The position numbers were made by a program, and so were the translations under genes. This document shows positions 8,342 through 16,582 of a stretch of DNA of 64,000 bases, in pieces. Each line of letters opens with the position of its first letter. Within the stretch, counting starts at the first letter, position 1. A model generated the notes under the pieces. That model saw nothing but the letters and a program-made list of their open reading frames with translations, had not been told where the DNA came from and ran no database searches. The stretch comes from CAJXYS01 sp913063035 (GTDB taxonomy: Bacteria > Pseudomonadota > Alphaproteobacteria > Rhodobacterales > Rhodobacteraceae), in assembly GCF_050586465.1 (NCBI RefSeq), contig NZ_JBOCEG010000010.1, forward strand, positions 1-64,000, written 5' to 3'.

Positions 8342-8879
8342 CGTCCCCCCCTTGATCATCGCCGCCTGATTCGGATCCCGTGCGTCGGGTTGTTGCGGGG
8401 GCGCGCACAGTCCCGGGCCGCTGCCGGCACTGGCCGTCGGGCGCGAACGATGCGAATTCGGGCGCAAATGTGGCGAAGCTGCCCCAATTCGGGGCCGGGC
8501 CGCCCCTGCCGTCGTTGCGGCAGGCGAAACAATGACCGGCCGATCCGGGCCAGATCCCCGGCAAAGCGGCGCGGACGGGGCTTCAGGCTGCGTGAAAACG
8601 GAAACAATCCACGCCCGCCGTATGCGGTCCAGCATCCCGGGCAACGGCCCGGTTTGCCCCTTTATTGCCTTGTTTTCGCCATGTTTTCCTTCCCGTGGCC
8701 GAGCCGGGCCGCTAGCGTTTTCCTGCTGGGTGCGGGAGCGCGGCGCCGGCGTCCCCGGGGCGATGACACGCCCGGGCGACGCCGGCGCCCATCACCTCGC
8801 CCGGCGGATGACACACCGGCGAGGCCCGCCTTGCCCCCGCCAGAAGACCCGTGCCCACCCGCCACGAAGGGGACCTAGA
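8342..8879 (+). other. 538-bp intergenic stretch between tRNA-Leu and the Hint gene
   Basis: No convincing gene is seen. The first ~400 bp are GC-rich without a coding pattern I trust. A short AT-richer patch lies around 8655-8700 and could hold a promoter for the downstream gene, but no clear -35/-10 pair stands out. The last part contains the twin hairpins described separately. AAGGGGA at 8869-8875 serves the Hint gene. Confidence 0.6.
8742..8824 (+). promoter_or_regulatory. Two consecutive hairpins presenting the same loop GATGACAC
   Basis: Hairpin 1: arms 8742-8761 and 8770-8789 pair at 18 of 20 positions, including an unbroken outer 12 bp, and close exactly on GATGACAC (8762-8769). Hairpin 2: arms CCTCGCC (8795-8801) and GGCGAGG (8818-8824) enclose a second GATGACAC (8807-8814). 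They lie 56 bp before the Hint start codon. This suggests a structured leader RNA or a paired protein-binding site, but no known family comes to mind. Confidence 0.5.
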
Positions 8880-9467
8880 ATGAGTTGCCACACCCCCCAT
8901 ACCGCCATCGAGACGCCCGACGGTCCGGCGCCCGTCCAGATGCTCTGCGCGGGCGATCGCGTGGTGACCCGGGATCACGGCACGCAGACGATCCGCTGGG
9001 TGAGCGTGCGGCGGCTCGACTGGCGGCGGTTCCTCTCGGCGCCGCACATGAAGCCCGTGCTGATCCAGGCCGGCGCGCTCGGCCCCGGCACGCCCGCGCG
9101 CGACATGATGGTCTCGCCCAATCATCGCTTCCTCGTGGGCCAGGACCATACCTTCCTGCCGCTCGGCGGGCGCCCGGCCTTCGTCGCGGCTAAGCATCTC
9201 GTGGACAACCGGGCGATCCATCGCGTGGACTGCGTTGCCACGCATTACATCCATTTCACGCTCGATACCCATGCCGCGCTGCGGGCCAATGGCTGCTGGA
9301 GCGAATGCTACCAGCCCGCGATCCCGCGCGGGGACGGGCAGGGCAACGCGCAGCGCAACGAGCTTTTCGACATCTTCCCCGAGTTGATGGGCCCCGCCGG
9401 CGTCGCCGCGACGCCGCCGCGCCGGACGCGCTTTCGTCGGCACGCCCCGCTGCGGCGCGCCAACTGA
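8880..9467 (+). CDS. Stand-alone Hint (hedgehog/intein) domain protein
   Basis: 195 residues from the ATG at 8880 with AAGGGGA upstream. The Hint_2-type sequence typical of Rhodobacteraceae is visible: IETPDGPAPVQMLCAGDRVVTRD, the QTIRW turn, the RDMMVSPNHRFLV block with the conserved His, and the YIHFTLDTHAAL and SECYQP segments ending in ELFDIFPEL. In most relatives this domain ends a larger secreted protein; here it is nearly the entire product and no signal peptide is visible. Cys3 may be the catalytic cysteine. Whether it still splices or cleaves cannot be judged. Confidence 0.8.
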   Translation: MSCHTPHTAIETPDGPAPVQMLCAGDRVVTRDHGTQTIRWVSVRRLDWRRFLSAPHMKPVLIQAGALGPGTPARDMMVSPNHRFLVGQDHTFLPLGGRPAFVAAKHLVDNRAIHRVDCVATHYIHFTLDTHAALRANGCWSECYQPAIPRGDGQGNAQRNELFDIFPELMGPAGVAATPPRRTRFRRHAPLRRAN

Positions 9468-9469
9468 CC

Positions 9470-10087
9470 TCAGAGCCGGTGACGCCGCCGCCAGCGCGCC
9501 CAGTCCTCGGGGGTGTCCAGATCGGTGGTGGCGCGCCGGCCGGGCAGGGGAATCTCGCGCAGCCGGTCGGCATGCGCGGCCAGCAGATCGCGCGCGCCCC
9601 GGTCGCCGTCGAGCGTCCCGAACGCGTCGAAACACCAGGCCGGGAAATACACCGGATGTCCGGGCCGGCCGTCGGCACCGGTGGCCCGGAGGATGTCGTC
9701 CCCCCCGGTTTCGGCGGCGCGGATCATCTGATCCATGTCATCTGATGTGATTTCAGGCATGTCGGCGAGCACGACCAGGACGCCCCGTGTTCCGGCCGGC
9801 AGCGCCGCGATGCCGGCCCGGAGCGAGAACGCCATGCCCTCGGCGGCGCGGGGCGCCACGACGCAGTCGAGGTCGAGCCCCTCCAGCGCGCGGCGGCGTT
9901 CGGGGGCATGGGGCGGCAGCACCACGTAGACGCGGGCGGCGGCGGTCTTGAGGCAGATCTCGGCACGCTCGCGCAGCAGCGGGCGGTCGCCCAGCGGCTC
10001 CAGCATCTTGTCGCGTCCGCCCATCCGCCGCGCGGCGCCTGCGGCCAGCAGCAGGATCGCGATATCGCCGTCCGCCGGTCCGCTCAT
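9470..10087 (-). CDS. MobA/MocA-like NTP transferase (molybdenum cofactor nucleotidyltransferase type)
   Basis: 205 residues. The nucleotide-binding start LLLAAGAARRMGGRDKML, the LADMP metal-binding motif and GHPVYFP are characteristic of enzymes that attach CMP or GMP to molybdopterin. No xanthine dehydrogenase or xdhC gene is in view, so the dependent enzyme is unknown. The gene overlaps the upstream dehydrogenase by four bases (ATGA), suggesting one transcript. Confidence 0.82.
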   Translation of the reverse strand: MSGPADGDIAILLLAAGAARRMGGRDKMLEPLGDRPLLRERAEICLKTAAARVYVVLPPHAPERRRALEGLDLDCVVAPRAAEGMAFSLRAGIAALPAGTRGVLVVLADMPEITSDDMDQMIRAAETGGDDILRATGADGRPGHPVYFPAWCFDAFGTLDGDRGARDLLAAHADRLREIPLPGRRATTDLDTPEDWARWRRRHRL

Positions 10088-12498
10088 CCGCGCATCCGGG
10101 CGCCGTCGGGATCGAAAAGTGGCGTCGTCAGCCGCCGCGCACGGCGCCGGTCGCCGAGGATCTCGATCTCGACCTCGAGATCCTCGGTGATCCGGTCGCT
10201 GGGCACGAAGCCCTGCGCGACCGAGACGCCGGCATGGTGGGAATACCCGCCCGAGGTGCAGAAGCCGACCACCCTGCCGTCGAGCCAGATCGGCTCGTAG
10301 GCCACGACATCCGCATCCGCGGCCTCGACCGCGAAGGCGCAGAGCCGGCGCGCCGGTCCGGCGTCGCGGTCGCGAAGCATCGCCGCCTTGCCGATGAAAT
10401 CGGCGTCCTTGTCATGGCGGACGAAGCGGTCGAGCCCGGTCTCGGCGGGGGTGTAGTCGGGCGAGAACTCGTGCATCCAGGCGCCGAAGAACCGGTCGAG
10501 CCGGAGCGACATCATCGCCCGCATCCCGAAGGGCCGGATGCCCAGATCCTGGCCCGCCGACCAGAGCGCCTCCCAGAGCGCGCGCTGGTCCATGGCGTCG
10601 ACATAGATCTCGTAGCCGAGATCGCCGGTGTAGGAGACCCGCTGGACCAGCGCGCGGGTCAGGCCGATATCCAGCCGCTTGACGTCCATGAAGCGGAACG
10701 CGTCCGCCGAGACGTCGGCCCGGGTCACGCGGGCGAGCAGCGCGCGCGCCCGTGGCCCGGCGATCTGGAAGCCGGTCAGGCGGTCCGAGACGTTCTCGAT
10801 CGTCACGCCCTTGGCCATGTGCTGCTCGAACCAGCGCATGTGGAAGGCCTGCGCGGCATAGCTGGCGGTCAGCTGGAAGTCCTCGGGGCCGAGGCAGGAC
10901 ACGGTGAAATCGCCCATGATGCGGCCCGAGGGCGCCAGCATCGGGGTCAGCGAGATGCGCCCTTCGGCGGGGATGCGGCCGGCCATGATCGTATTGAGCC
11001 AGCGCCGGGCACCGGGGCCGGTCACGCGGTACTTGCCGAAATTGTGGACCTCGTTGATGCCGACGGCGCCGCGCACCGCCGCGACCTCGCGGGCGGTGGC
11101 GTCCCAGGCGTTGGAGCGGCGAAAGCTCGGGATCTCGTAATCCGGCTCGCCGGGCAGGGCGAAGTAGTTGACGACCTCGAGCCCGTATTGATGGCCGAAG
11201 ACCGCGCCCATGTCCTTGAAGATGTCGTACATGGGCGTGGTGCGGAAGAGGCGCGCGGCGGGCAGTTCCTCGTTCGGGTAGCTGACCGAGAAGCGCCGCT
11301 GGTAGTTCTCGGTCACCTTGGGGCGGGTATAGCCGGGCGTGATCCAGTCGCCGTAACGCGCCACGTCCATGGCGAAGACGTCGCGTTCCGGCTCGCCCTC
11401 GACCATCCACTGGGCCAGGGACAGCCCGACGCCGCCCCCCTGGCTGAACCCCGCCATCACGGCGCAGGCCGCCCAGTAGTTGCGCAGGCCCGGGACCGGA
11501 CCAACCAGCGGGTTGCCGTCGGGCGCGAAGGTGAAGGGGCCGTTGATGACCGACTTCACCCCGGCGCGTTCCAGGACCGGGTAGCGGCGATAGGCGAACT
11601 CGATGGAGTCGGCCACCTTTTCCAGCTTGTCGGCGAGGAGTTCGTGGCCGAAATCGAGCGGCGTGCCGTCCACCGCCCAGGGCTCGGCGCCCTGTTCGTA
11701 GAAGCCGATGCAGAGCCCGCGCCCCTCCTGTCGCAGGTAGCTCTCGCCGCCGGGATCCATGACATGGGGATGCTCGGCGTCGCGTTCGTAGATCTCGGGG
11801 ATGTCGTCGGTGACGAGATACTGGTGTTCCATCGGGTGGAGCGGCAGGTAGATCCCCGCCAGCCGGCCCACCTCGCGCGCCCAGAGCCCGGCGGCGTTGA
11901 CCAGATGCTCGGCGATCACCGTGCCTTGTTCGGTCACCACCTCCCAGCTGCCGTCGGGGCGGGGGTTGGTCTCCAGCACCGGGGTGCGCAGCACGATCTC
12001 GGCGCCGGCCATGCGCGCGGCCCTGGCATAGGCATGGGTGGTGCCGGAGGGGTCGAGATGGCCGTCGAGCGGGTCGTAGAGCCCGCCGAGGATTCCCTCG
12101 GTATTGGTGATCGGGGCGAGCCGGCGGATCTCCTCGGGGGTGACCAGTTCCGTCTCGAGCCCCATGAAGCGGTGCTTGGCACGCTCTGCCTTGAGCATGT
12201 CGAGGCGTTCGGGCGTGTCGGCGAGCGTCACCCCGCCGACGTGGTGAAGCCCGCAGGAGAGGCCGGTGATCTCCTCGAGCTCGCGGTAGAGCCGGATCGT
12301 GTAGCCCTGGAGCGCGGCCATGTTGGTGTCGCCGTTCAGCGTGTGAAAGCCGCCCGCGGCGTGCCAGGTGGACCCCGATGTGAGTTCCGAGCGCTCGATC
12401 AGCATGACGTCGGTCCAGCCGAGCCTGGTCAGGTGGTAGAGCACCGAGCAGCCGACGACGCCGCCGCCGATCACGCAGACCTGGGTATGGGGTTTCAT
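10084..12498 (-). CDS. FAD-dependent oxidoreductase with C-terminal GcvT domain (dimethylglycine/sarcosine dehydrogenase-like)
   Basis: 804 residues from the ATG at 12498 with GGGAGG upstream. The N-terminal DAO-type FAD domain begins VCVIGGGVVGCSVLYHL; STWHAAGGFHT is where relatives carry the His covalently linked to FAD. The second half is a GcvT/aminomethyltransferase domain that in relatives channels formaldehyde to tetrahydrofolate (RVTGPGARRWLN, TGDLGYEIYV). Expected reaction: oxidative demethylation of a methylated glycine or similar amine. It lies beside a branched-chain-type ABC transporter and a GlxA-type regulator on the same strand, a setting that fits uptake and oxidation of such a compound. 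The true substrate is not determined. Confidence 0.85.
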   Translation of the reverse strand: MKPHTQVCVIGGGVVGCSVLYHLTRLGWTDVMLIERSELTSGSTWHAAGGFHTLNGDTNMAALQGYTIRLYRELEEITGLSCGLHHVGGVTLADTPERLDMLKAERAKHRFMGLETELVTPEEIRRLAPITNTEGILGGLYDPLDGHLDPSGTTHAYARAARMAGAEIVLRTPVLETNPRPDGSWEVVTEQGTVIAEHLVNAAGLWAREVGRLAGIYLPLHPMEHQYLVTDDIPEIYERDAEHPHVMDPGGESYLRQEGRGLCIGFYEQGAEPWAVDGTPLDFGHELLADKLEKVADSIEFAYRRYPVLERAGVKSVINGPFTFAPDGNPLVGPVPGLRNYWAACAVMAGFSQGGGVGLSLAQWMVEGEPERDVFAMDVARYGDWITPGYTRPKVTENYQRRFSVSYPNEELPAARLFRTTPMYDIFKDMGAVFGHQYGLEVVNYFALPGEPDYEIPSFRRSNAWDATAREVAAVRGAVGINEVHNFGKYRVTGPGARRWLNTIMAGRIPAEGRISLTPMLAPSGRIMGDFTVSCLGPEDFQLTASYAAQAFHMRWFEQHMAKGVTIENVSDRLTGFQIAGPRARALLARVTRADVSADAFRFMDVKRLDIGLTRALVQRVSYTGDLGYEIYVDAMDQRALWEALWSAGQDLGIRPFGMRAMMSLRLDRFFGAWMHEFSPDYTPAETGLDRFVRHDKDADFIGKAAMLRDRDAGPARRLCAFAVEAADADVVAYEPIWLDGRVVGFCTSGGYSHHAGVSVAQGFVPSDRITEDLEVEIEILGDRRRARRLTTPLFDPDGARMRG

Positions 12499-12645
12499 GG
12501 GGCCTCCCTGCTTCGTCCCGATGGCAGTCTCGGGCGGGGACGGGCCGATCACAAGCCGGTCTCCGACATCGGCGGGGGGCGATCTGTCGCTTTCCCGCGC
12601 CCGCGCGCCCGTTTCCGGCGGGGGCAGGGGGCCGTCTGCCCCCTC

Positions 12646-12672
12646 TTGCGCCCGCGCCGGGCGCGGGCGCAA
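12646..12672. repeat. Perfect 12-bp hairpin between livM and the dehydrogenase
   Basis: TTGCGCCCGCGC at 12646-12657 and its exact complement at 12661-12672 flank a 3-base loop. It lies downstream of the livM stop on the minus strand. It has no T-run, so it may be a transcription barrier or RNA-processing stop rather than a classical terminator. Confidence 0.5.
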
Positions 12673-12676
12673 TTCA

Positions 12677-12711
12677 CCCCCGAGGATACTTGCCGAACGA
12701 TGAAGGGCGGG
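12677..12711 (+). repeat. Interspersed intergenic motif, copy 2
   Basis: CCCCCGAGGATA, a variable stretch, then GAACGATGAAGGG and CGGG. It matches the copy at 91-126 apart from three substitutions and one missing G. It sits one base beyond the 3' end of livM, next to the 12-bp hairpin. Confidence 0.6.
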
Positions 12712-12712
12712 C

Positions 12713-14011
12713 TCAGCGTTCGGGGATCAGGCCACGCGGGCTGAAGCGGAGCACCAGGAGCAGGATCAGCCCCATGGTCAGCAGCCGCATATGGGCCGCG
12801 CTGTCGAGCAAATGGGCGCGCAACGCGCTGTCCTCGGCCAGGCCCGAGGTCAGCAGGTCCATCGCCCAGCGGCCCATCGGCTCCACCTCGACCCAGAAGA
12901 ACCAGATGAAGAAGCCGCCGAGCACCGCGCCCCAGTTGTTGCCGGAGCCGCCGACGATCACCATCACCCAGATCAGGAAGGTGAACCGCAGCGGCTGGTA
13001 GGAGGCCGGGGTCAACTGCCCGTCGAGCGTGGTCATCATCGCCCCGGCCAGCCCGATCACCGCCGAGCCCAGCACGAAGACCTGCAGGTGACGGCGCTTG
13101 ACGTCCTTGCCCATCGCCTCGGCGGCGGTCTCGTTGTCGCGGATCGCCCGCATCATCCGCCCCCAGGGCGAGTTCAGCGCCTTCTCGCTCAGCCAGATGA
13201 GGATCGCCAGCACGACGAGGAAGAGCGCGGCATAGGCGAGCTTGACCGCTATGGACGAGCCTTCGGCCGGGTCCATCCCGTAGCCGGTGACGAAATCCAC
13301 GAAGCCCGGCGACTTCTGGAGATCGACCTCGTAGGGCACGGGACGGGGCAGGCCGACCACATTCTTCACGCCGCGGCTCAGCCAGTCCTCGTTCTTGAGC
13401 ATCGCGATGATGATCTCGGAGATGCCGAGCGTGGCGATGGCGAGATAGTCGGACCGCAGCCCCAGCGCGGTCTTGGCGATGAGCCAGGCCGCGCCGGCGG
13501 CGAAGAGCGCGCCCACGGGCCAGGCGAAGAGGATCGGCAGGCCGAGCCCGCCGAGGTAGCCGCTGGTCGCGGGGTTGTAACCCTCGATCGCCTGCACCGC
13601 CGGGTCGAAGATCGCGCGGTAGACGAAGAAGCCGATCACGACGAAGACCGCGAGAACCAGCGCGCGCTTGCGCCCCGGCGCCATCCGCTTGTAGAGCGCC
13701 ACGGCGCCGGCGATGGTCGCGGCCCCGAAGGCGAGGCCGAGCAGCACACGCAGCCCGCCCGCGGCCCAGGCCCCGCCCACGGGAGGCATGGAGACGATCA
13801 CCGCGGCGAGGCCGCCCAGCGCCAAGAAGCCCATGACGCCGATGTTGAAGAGCCCCGCATAGCCCCATTGCATGTTCACGCCGAGGGCCATGATCGCCGA
13901 GATCAGCCCCATGTTCAGGATGGCGAGCGCGAGGTTCCAGCTTTGCAGCGTGCCGACGCCGATGATCATCACCGGGATCAGCGCGAAGAGCAGATAGCCG
14001 CGTGTCGTCAT
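12713..14011 (-). CDS. livM: Branched-chain amino acid type ABC transporter permease LivM
   Basis: 432 residues with about ten hydrophobic helices. The start ATG at 14011 overlaps the livH stop. Characteristic LivM features are LGVNMQWGYAGLFNIGVMGFLALGG near the N-terminus, LAIATLGISEIII, and the ATPase-contacting loop around GRMMRAIRDNETAAEAMGKD. It forms the channel with LivH. The five transporter genes (binding protein, livG, livF, livH, livM) lie in one minus-strand run. Confidence 0.9.
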   Translation of the reverse strand: MTTRGYLLFALIPVMIIGVGTLQSWNLALAILNMGLISAIMALGVNMQWGYAGLFNIGVMGFLALGGLAAVIVSMPPVGGAWAAGGLRVLLGLAFGAATIAGAVALYKRMAPGRKRALVLAVFVVIGFFVYRAIFDPAVQAIEGYNPATSGYLGGLGLPILFAWPVGALFAAGAAWLIAKTALGLRSDYLAIATLGISEIIIAMLKNEDWLSRGVKNVVGLPRPVPYEVDLQKSPGFVDFVTGYGMDPAEGSSIAVKLAYAALFLVVLAILIWLSEKALNSPWGRMMRAIRDNETAAEAMGKDVKRRHLQVFVLGSAVIGLAGAMMTTLDGQLTPASYQPLRFTFLIWVMVIVGGSGNNWGAVLGGFFIWFFWVEVEPMGRWAMDLLTSGLAEDSALRAHLLDSAAHMRLLTMGLILLLVLRFSPRGLIPER

Positions 14012-15018
14012 ACCGCTTTCCCCCGGAAGAGGCCCGTGGGCCGGAACAGAAGCACAAGCACGAGGATCACGAAGGAGACCGCGAACTTGTAGTCGGTGGA
14101 GAGGAGCTGCACGAGCCCGTCCGGCGCGAGGCTCTCGGGCATCAGGTAGCCCAGCACCTTCTTCCAGGCATAGGTCAGCCCGACCTCGGAGAAGGCGATG
14201 ATGTAGCCGCCCACGATCGCACCGAGCGGGTTGCCTAGGCCGCCGACGATGGCCGAGGCGAAGACGGGCAGCAGGAGCTGGAAATAGGTGAAGGGCTTGA
14301 ACGACTTGTCGAGCCCGTAGAGCACCCCGGCGATCACCGCCAGCCCGGCCACGATGATCCAGGTGATCGCGACCACGCGCTCGGGGTTGATGCCCGAGAG
14401 CAGCGCGAGATCCTCGTTGTCGGAAAAGGCCCGCATCGACTTGCCGGTGCGGGTGCGGTTGAGGAACCAGAACAGCGCGGCCACCACGATGACGGCGGTC
14501 ACCAGCGTCAGGCCCTGGGTGGTCTTGATCGCGAGGCCCTCGTCGAGCCCGGTCATCCGGCGGAAGTCGAGCGCGGTGATGATGAAGCGCTCGCCGTCGG
14601 CGAAGCGCTGGTCGCCGGGGCCGATGATGAGCCGCACGACGCCGTTGAGCACCAGCATCACGCCGAAGGAGGCGATGACCATGATCACCGGCACCGCCTT
14701 CTGCGCGCGGTAGAAGCGGTAGACCAGCCTGTCGGTGCCCAGCAGCAGCAGCGCCGTCACCGCGATCGCCGCCGGCAGCGCCAGCAGCGCGGTGGGCAGC
14801 GGGCCGAGGCTGACGCCCATCGACTGCAGCCACCAGGTGAAGAGGATCGCCACCATCGTGCCGAAGGCCATGGTGTCGCCATGGGCGAAGTTCGAGAAGC
14901 GCAGGATGCCGTATATGAGCGTGACCCCCAGCGCGCCGAGCGCCAGCTGGCTGCCATAGGCGATGGCGGGAACGAGAACGAAGTTGGACAGCGCCACGAT
15001 GGCGTTCAGGGCTTCCAT
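14008..15018 (-). CDS. livH: Branched-chain amino acid type ABC transporter permease LivH
   Basis: 336 residues from the ATG at 15018, preceded by GGGAGG. Family features: LGALGVTLIYGILRFSNFAHGD early, the coupling loop TRTGKSMRAFSDNEDLALLSGIN, and GGLGNPLGAIVGG in a late helix. Membrane partner of LivM. One base separates its start from the livF stop. Confidence 0.92.
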   Translation of the reverse strand: MEALNAIVALSNFVLVPAIAYGSQLALGALGVTLIYGILRFSNFAHGDTMAFGTMVAILFTWWLQSMGVSLGPLPTALLALPAAIAVTALLLLGTDRLVYRFYRAQKAVPVIMVIASFGVMLVLNGVVRLIIGPGDQRFADGERFIITALDFRRMTGLDEGLAIKTTQGLTLVTAVIVVAALFWFLNRTRTGKSMRAFSDNEDLALLSGINPERVVAITWIIVAGLAVIAGVLYGLDKSFKPFTYFQLLLPVFASAIVGGLGNPLGAIVGGYIIAFSEVGLTYAWKKVLGYLMPESLAPDGLVQLLSTDYKFAVSFVILVLVLLFRPTGLFRGKAV

Positions 15019-15019
15019 C

Positions 15020-15724
15020 TCAGCCTCCCAGGAAGGATTTGCGGACATCCGGGTCGGCAAGCAGCGCCTGACCGGTGTCGGTGTAGCGGTTGGCGCCCTG
15101 GACCAGAACGTAGCCCTTGTCGGCGATCTCGAGCGCCTGTCGGGCGTTCTGTTCAACCATCAGGATCGAGATGCCGCTGCGCGCGACCTCGATGATCCGG
15201 TCGAAAAGCTCGTCCATGACGATCGGGCTGACCCCTGCGGTGGGTTCGTCGAGCATCAGGACCTTGGGCTGGGTCATCAGCGCCCGGCCCACGGCCACCT
15301 GCTGGCGCTGCCCGCCCGACAGCTCGCCGGCGGCCTGGCGGCGTTTTTCCCGCAGGATCGGGAACAGCTCGTAGACCTGTTCCATCGTCCCGGAGATGTC
15401 GTCGCGGCGCAGATAGGCGCCCATCTCGAGGTTCTCCTCGACGCTGAGCGAGGTGAAGACGTTGTTGGTCTGGGGCACGAAGGCCATGCCCTTGGGCACG
15501 CGGGCCTGGGGCGAGAGCCTGGTGATGTCCTCGCCGTCGATCCGGACCGAGCCGCGGCGCAGCTTGAGCATGCCGAAGATCGCCTTCATCGCGGTGGACT
15601 TGCCGGCGCCGTTCGGCCCGACGATCACGGCGATCTCGCCCTTTTCAACGGCGACGGTGCATTCGTGCAGGATGTCGGCGGCGCCGTAGCCGCCGGTCAT
15701 GTTCTCGCCGATGAGGAAGCTCAT
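15020..15724 (-). CDS. livF: Branched-chain amino acid type ABC transporter ATPase LivF
   Basis: 234 residues. Walker A GPNGAGKST, Q-loop around FVPQTNNVF, signature LSGGQRQQ, Walker B VLMLDEPT and H-region MVEQNA are all intact. The short length and the TNNVFTSLSVEENLEMG segment identify LivF rather than LivG. The start overlaps the livG stop by four bases. Confidence 0.92.
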   Translation of the reverse strand: MSFLIGENMTGGYGAADILHECTVAVEKGEIAVIVGPNGAGKSTAMKAIFGMLKLRRGSVRIDGEDITRLSPQARVPKGMAFVPQTNNVFTSLSVEENLEMGAYLRRDDISGTMEQVYELFPILREKRRQAAGELSGGQRQQVAVGRALMTQPKVLMLDEPTAGVSPIVMDELFDRIIEVARSGISILMVEQNARQALEIADKGYVLVQGANRYTDTGQALLADPDVRKSFLGG

Positions 15725-16512
15725 GCGCCCGCCTCCCCGGTCTTGGCCTTGTTCTTGAGCCCGGTGCCCAGATACGCCTCGATGACGTGCTCGTTGTCGC
15801 GGATCTCGTCGACGGTGCCCTCGGCGAGAACCTTGCCCTCGGCCATGCAGATCACCGGGTCGCAGAGCCGCGCGATGAAATCCATGTCGTGCTCGATCAC
15901 GCAGAAGGTGTAGCCGCGCTCGCGGTTGAGACGCTGGATCGCGTCGCCGATCGTGCCGAGCAGCGTGCGGTTCACGCCTGCGCCCACCTCGTCGAGGAAG
16001 ACGATCTTGGCGTCCACCATCATCGTGCGCCCAAGCTCCAGCAGTTTCTTCTGCCCGCCCGAGAGGTTCGCGGCGCGTTCGTCGGCCAGGTGATCGATGG
16101 TCAGGAACTCGAGCACCTCGTCGGCCTTGCGCGCCAGCGCGCGCTCCTCGCGCGCGACCGCGCCGCGGCGGAACCAGGCGTTCCAGAGCGTTTCGCCGGA
16201 CTGCCGGGCGGGGACCATCATCAGGTTCTCGCGCACCGTCATCGAGCCGAACTCGTGCGCGATCTGGAAGGTTCGCAGCAGCCCGCGATGGAAAAGCGTG
16301 TGCGGCTCGAGCCCGGTGACCTCTGCGTCTTCCATGAAGACGCGGCCTGACGTGGGTTTCAGAACGCCCGCGATCACGTTGAAAAGCGTGGATTTTCCCG
16401 CACCGTTGGGGCCAATCAGCCCGGTGATCGAGCCTTTCTCGATGCTCAGCGTCGCGCCGTCGACGGCGCGGAATCCGCCGAAGTGCTTGTGCAGGTCTTC
16501 GACCCTTATCAT
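15721..16512 (-). CDS. livG: Branched-chain amino acid type ABC transporter ATPase LivG
   Basis: 263 residues from the ATG at 16512. Walker A GPNGAGKST, the LivG-type RTFQIAHEFGSMTVRENL segment, signature LSGGQKK, Walker B IVFLDE and the VIEHDMDFI switch region are present. It pairs with LivF to energise LivHM. A strong hairpin separates it from the upstream binding-protein gene. Confidence 0.92.
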   Translation of the reverse strand: MIRVEDLHKHFGGFRAVDGATLSIEKGSITGLIGPNGAGKSTLFNVIAGVLKPTSGRVFMEDAEVTGLEPHTLFHRGLLRTFQIAHEFGSMTVRENLMMVPARQSGETLWNAWFRRGAVAREERALARKADEVLEFLTIDHLADERAANLSGGQKKLLELGRTMMVDAKIVFLDEVGAGVNRTLLGTIGDAIQRLNRERGYTFCVIEHDMDFIARLCDPVICMAEGKVLAEGTVDEIRDNEHVIEAYLGTGLKNKAKTGEAGA

Positions 16513-16534
16513 TATTCTTGATCCCCCGGTAACA

Positions 16535-16562
16535 GAACAGCCCGAGCTAACCCGGGCTGTTC
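16535..16562. terminator. Intercistronic hairpin between binding protein gene and livG
   Basis: GAACAGCCCG (16535-16544) and CGGGCTGTTC (16553-16562) form a perfect 10-bp stem with an 8-base loop. There is no T-run in the minus direction. Such stems after the first gene of ABC transporter operons commonly stabilise the upstream message or attenuate read-through, giving more binding protein than membrane components. Confidence 0.6.
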
Positions 16563-16582
16563 CGAGGTCTTGGCGGCCGGTC

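Noticed and set aside
10234..12744. Long plus-strand open frame opposite the FAD/GcvT dehydrogenase
   Set aside because: Antisense shadow: composition dominated by Arg, Gly, Ala, His; the minus-strand gene has clear catalytic motifs.
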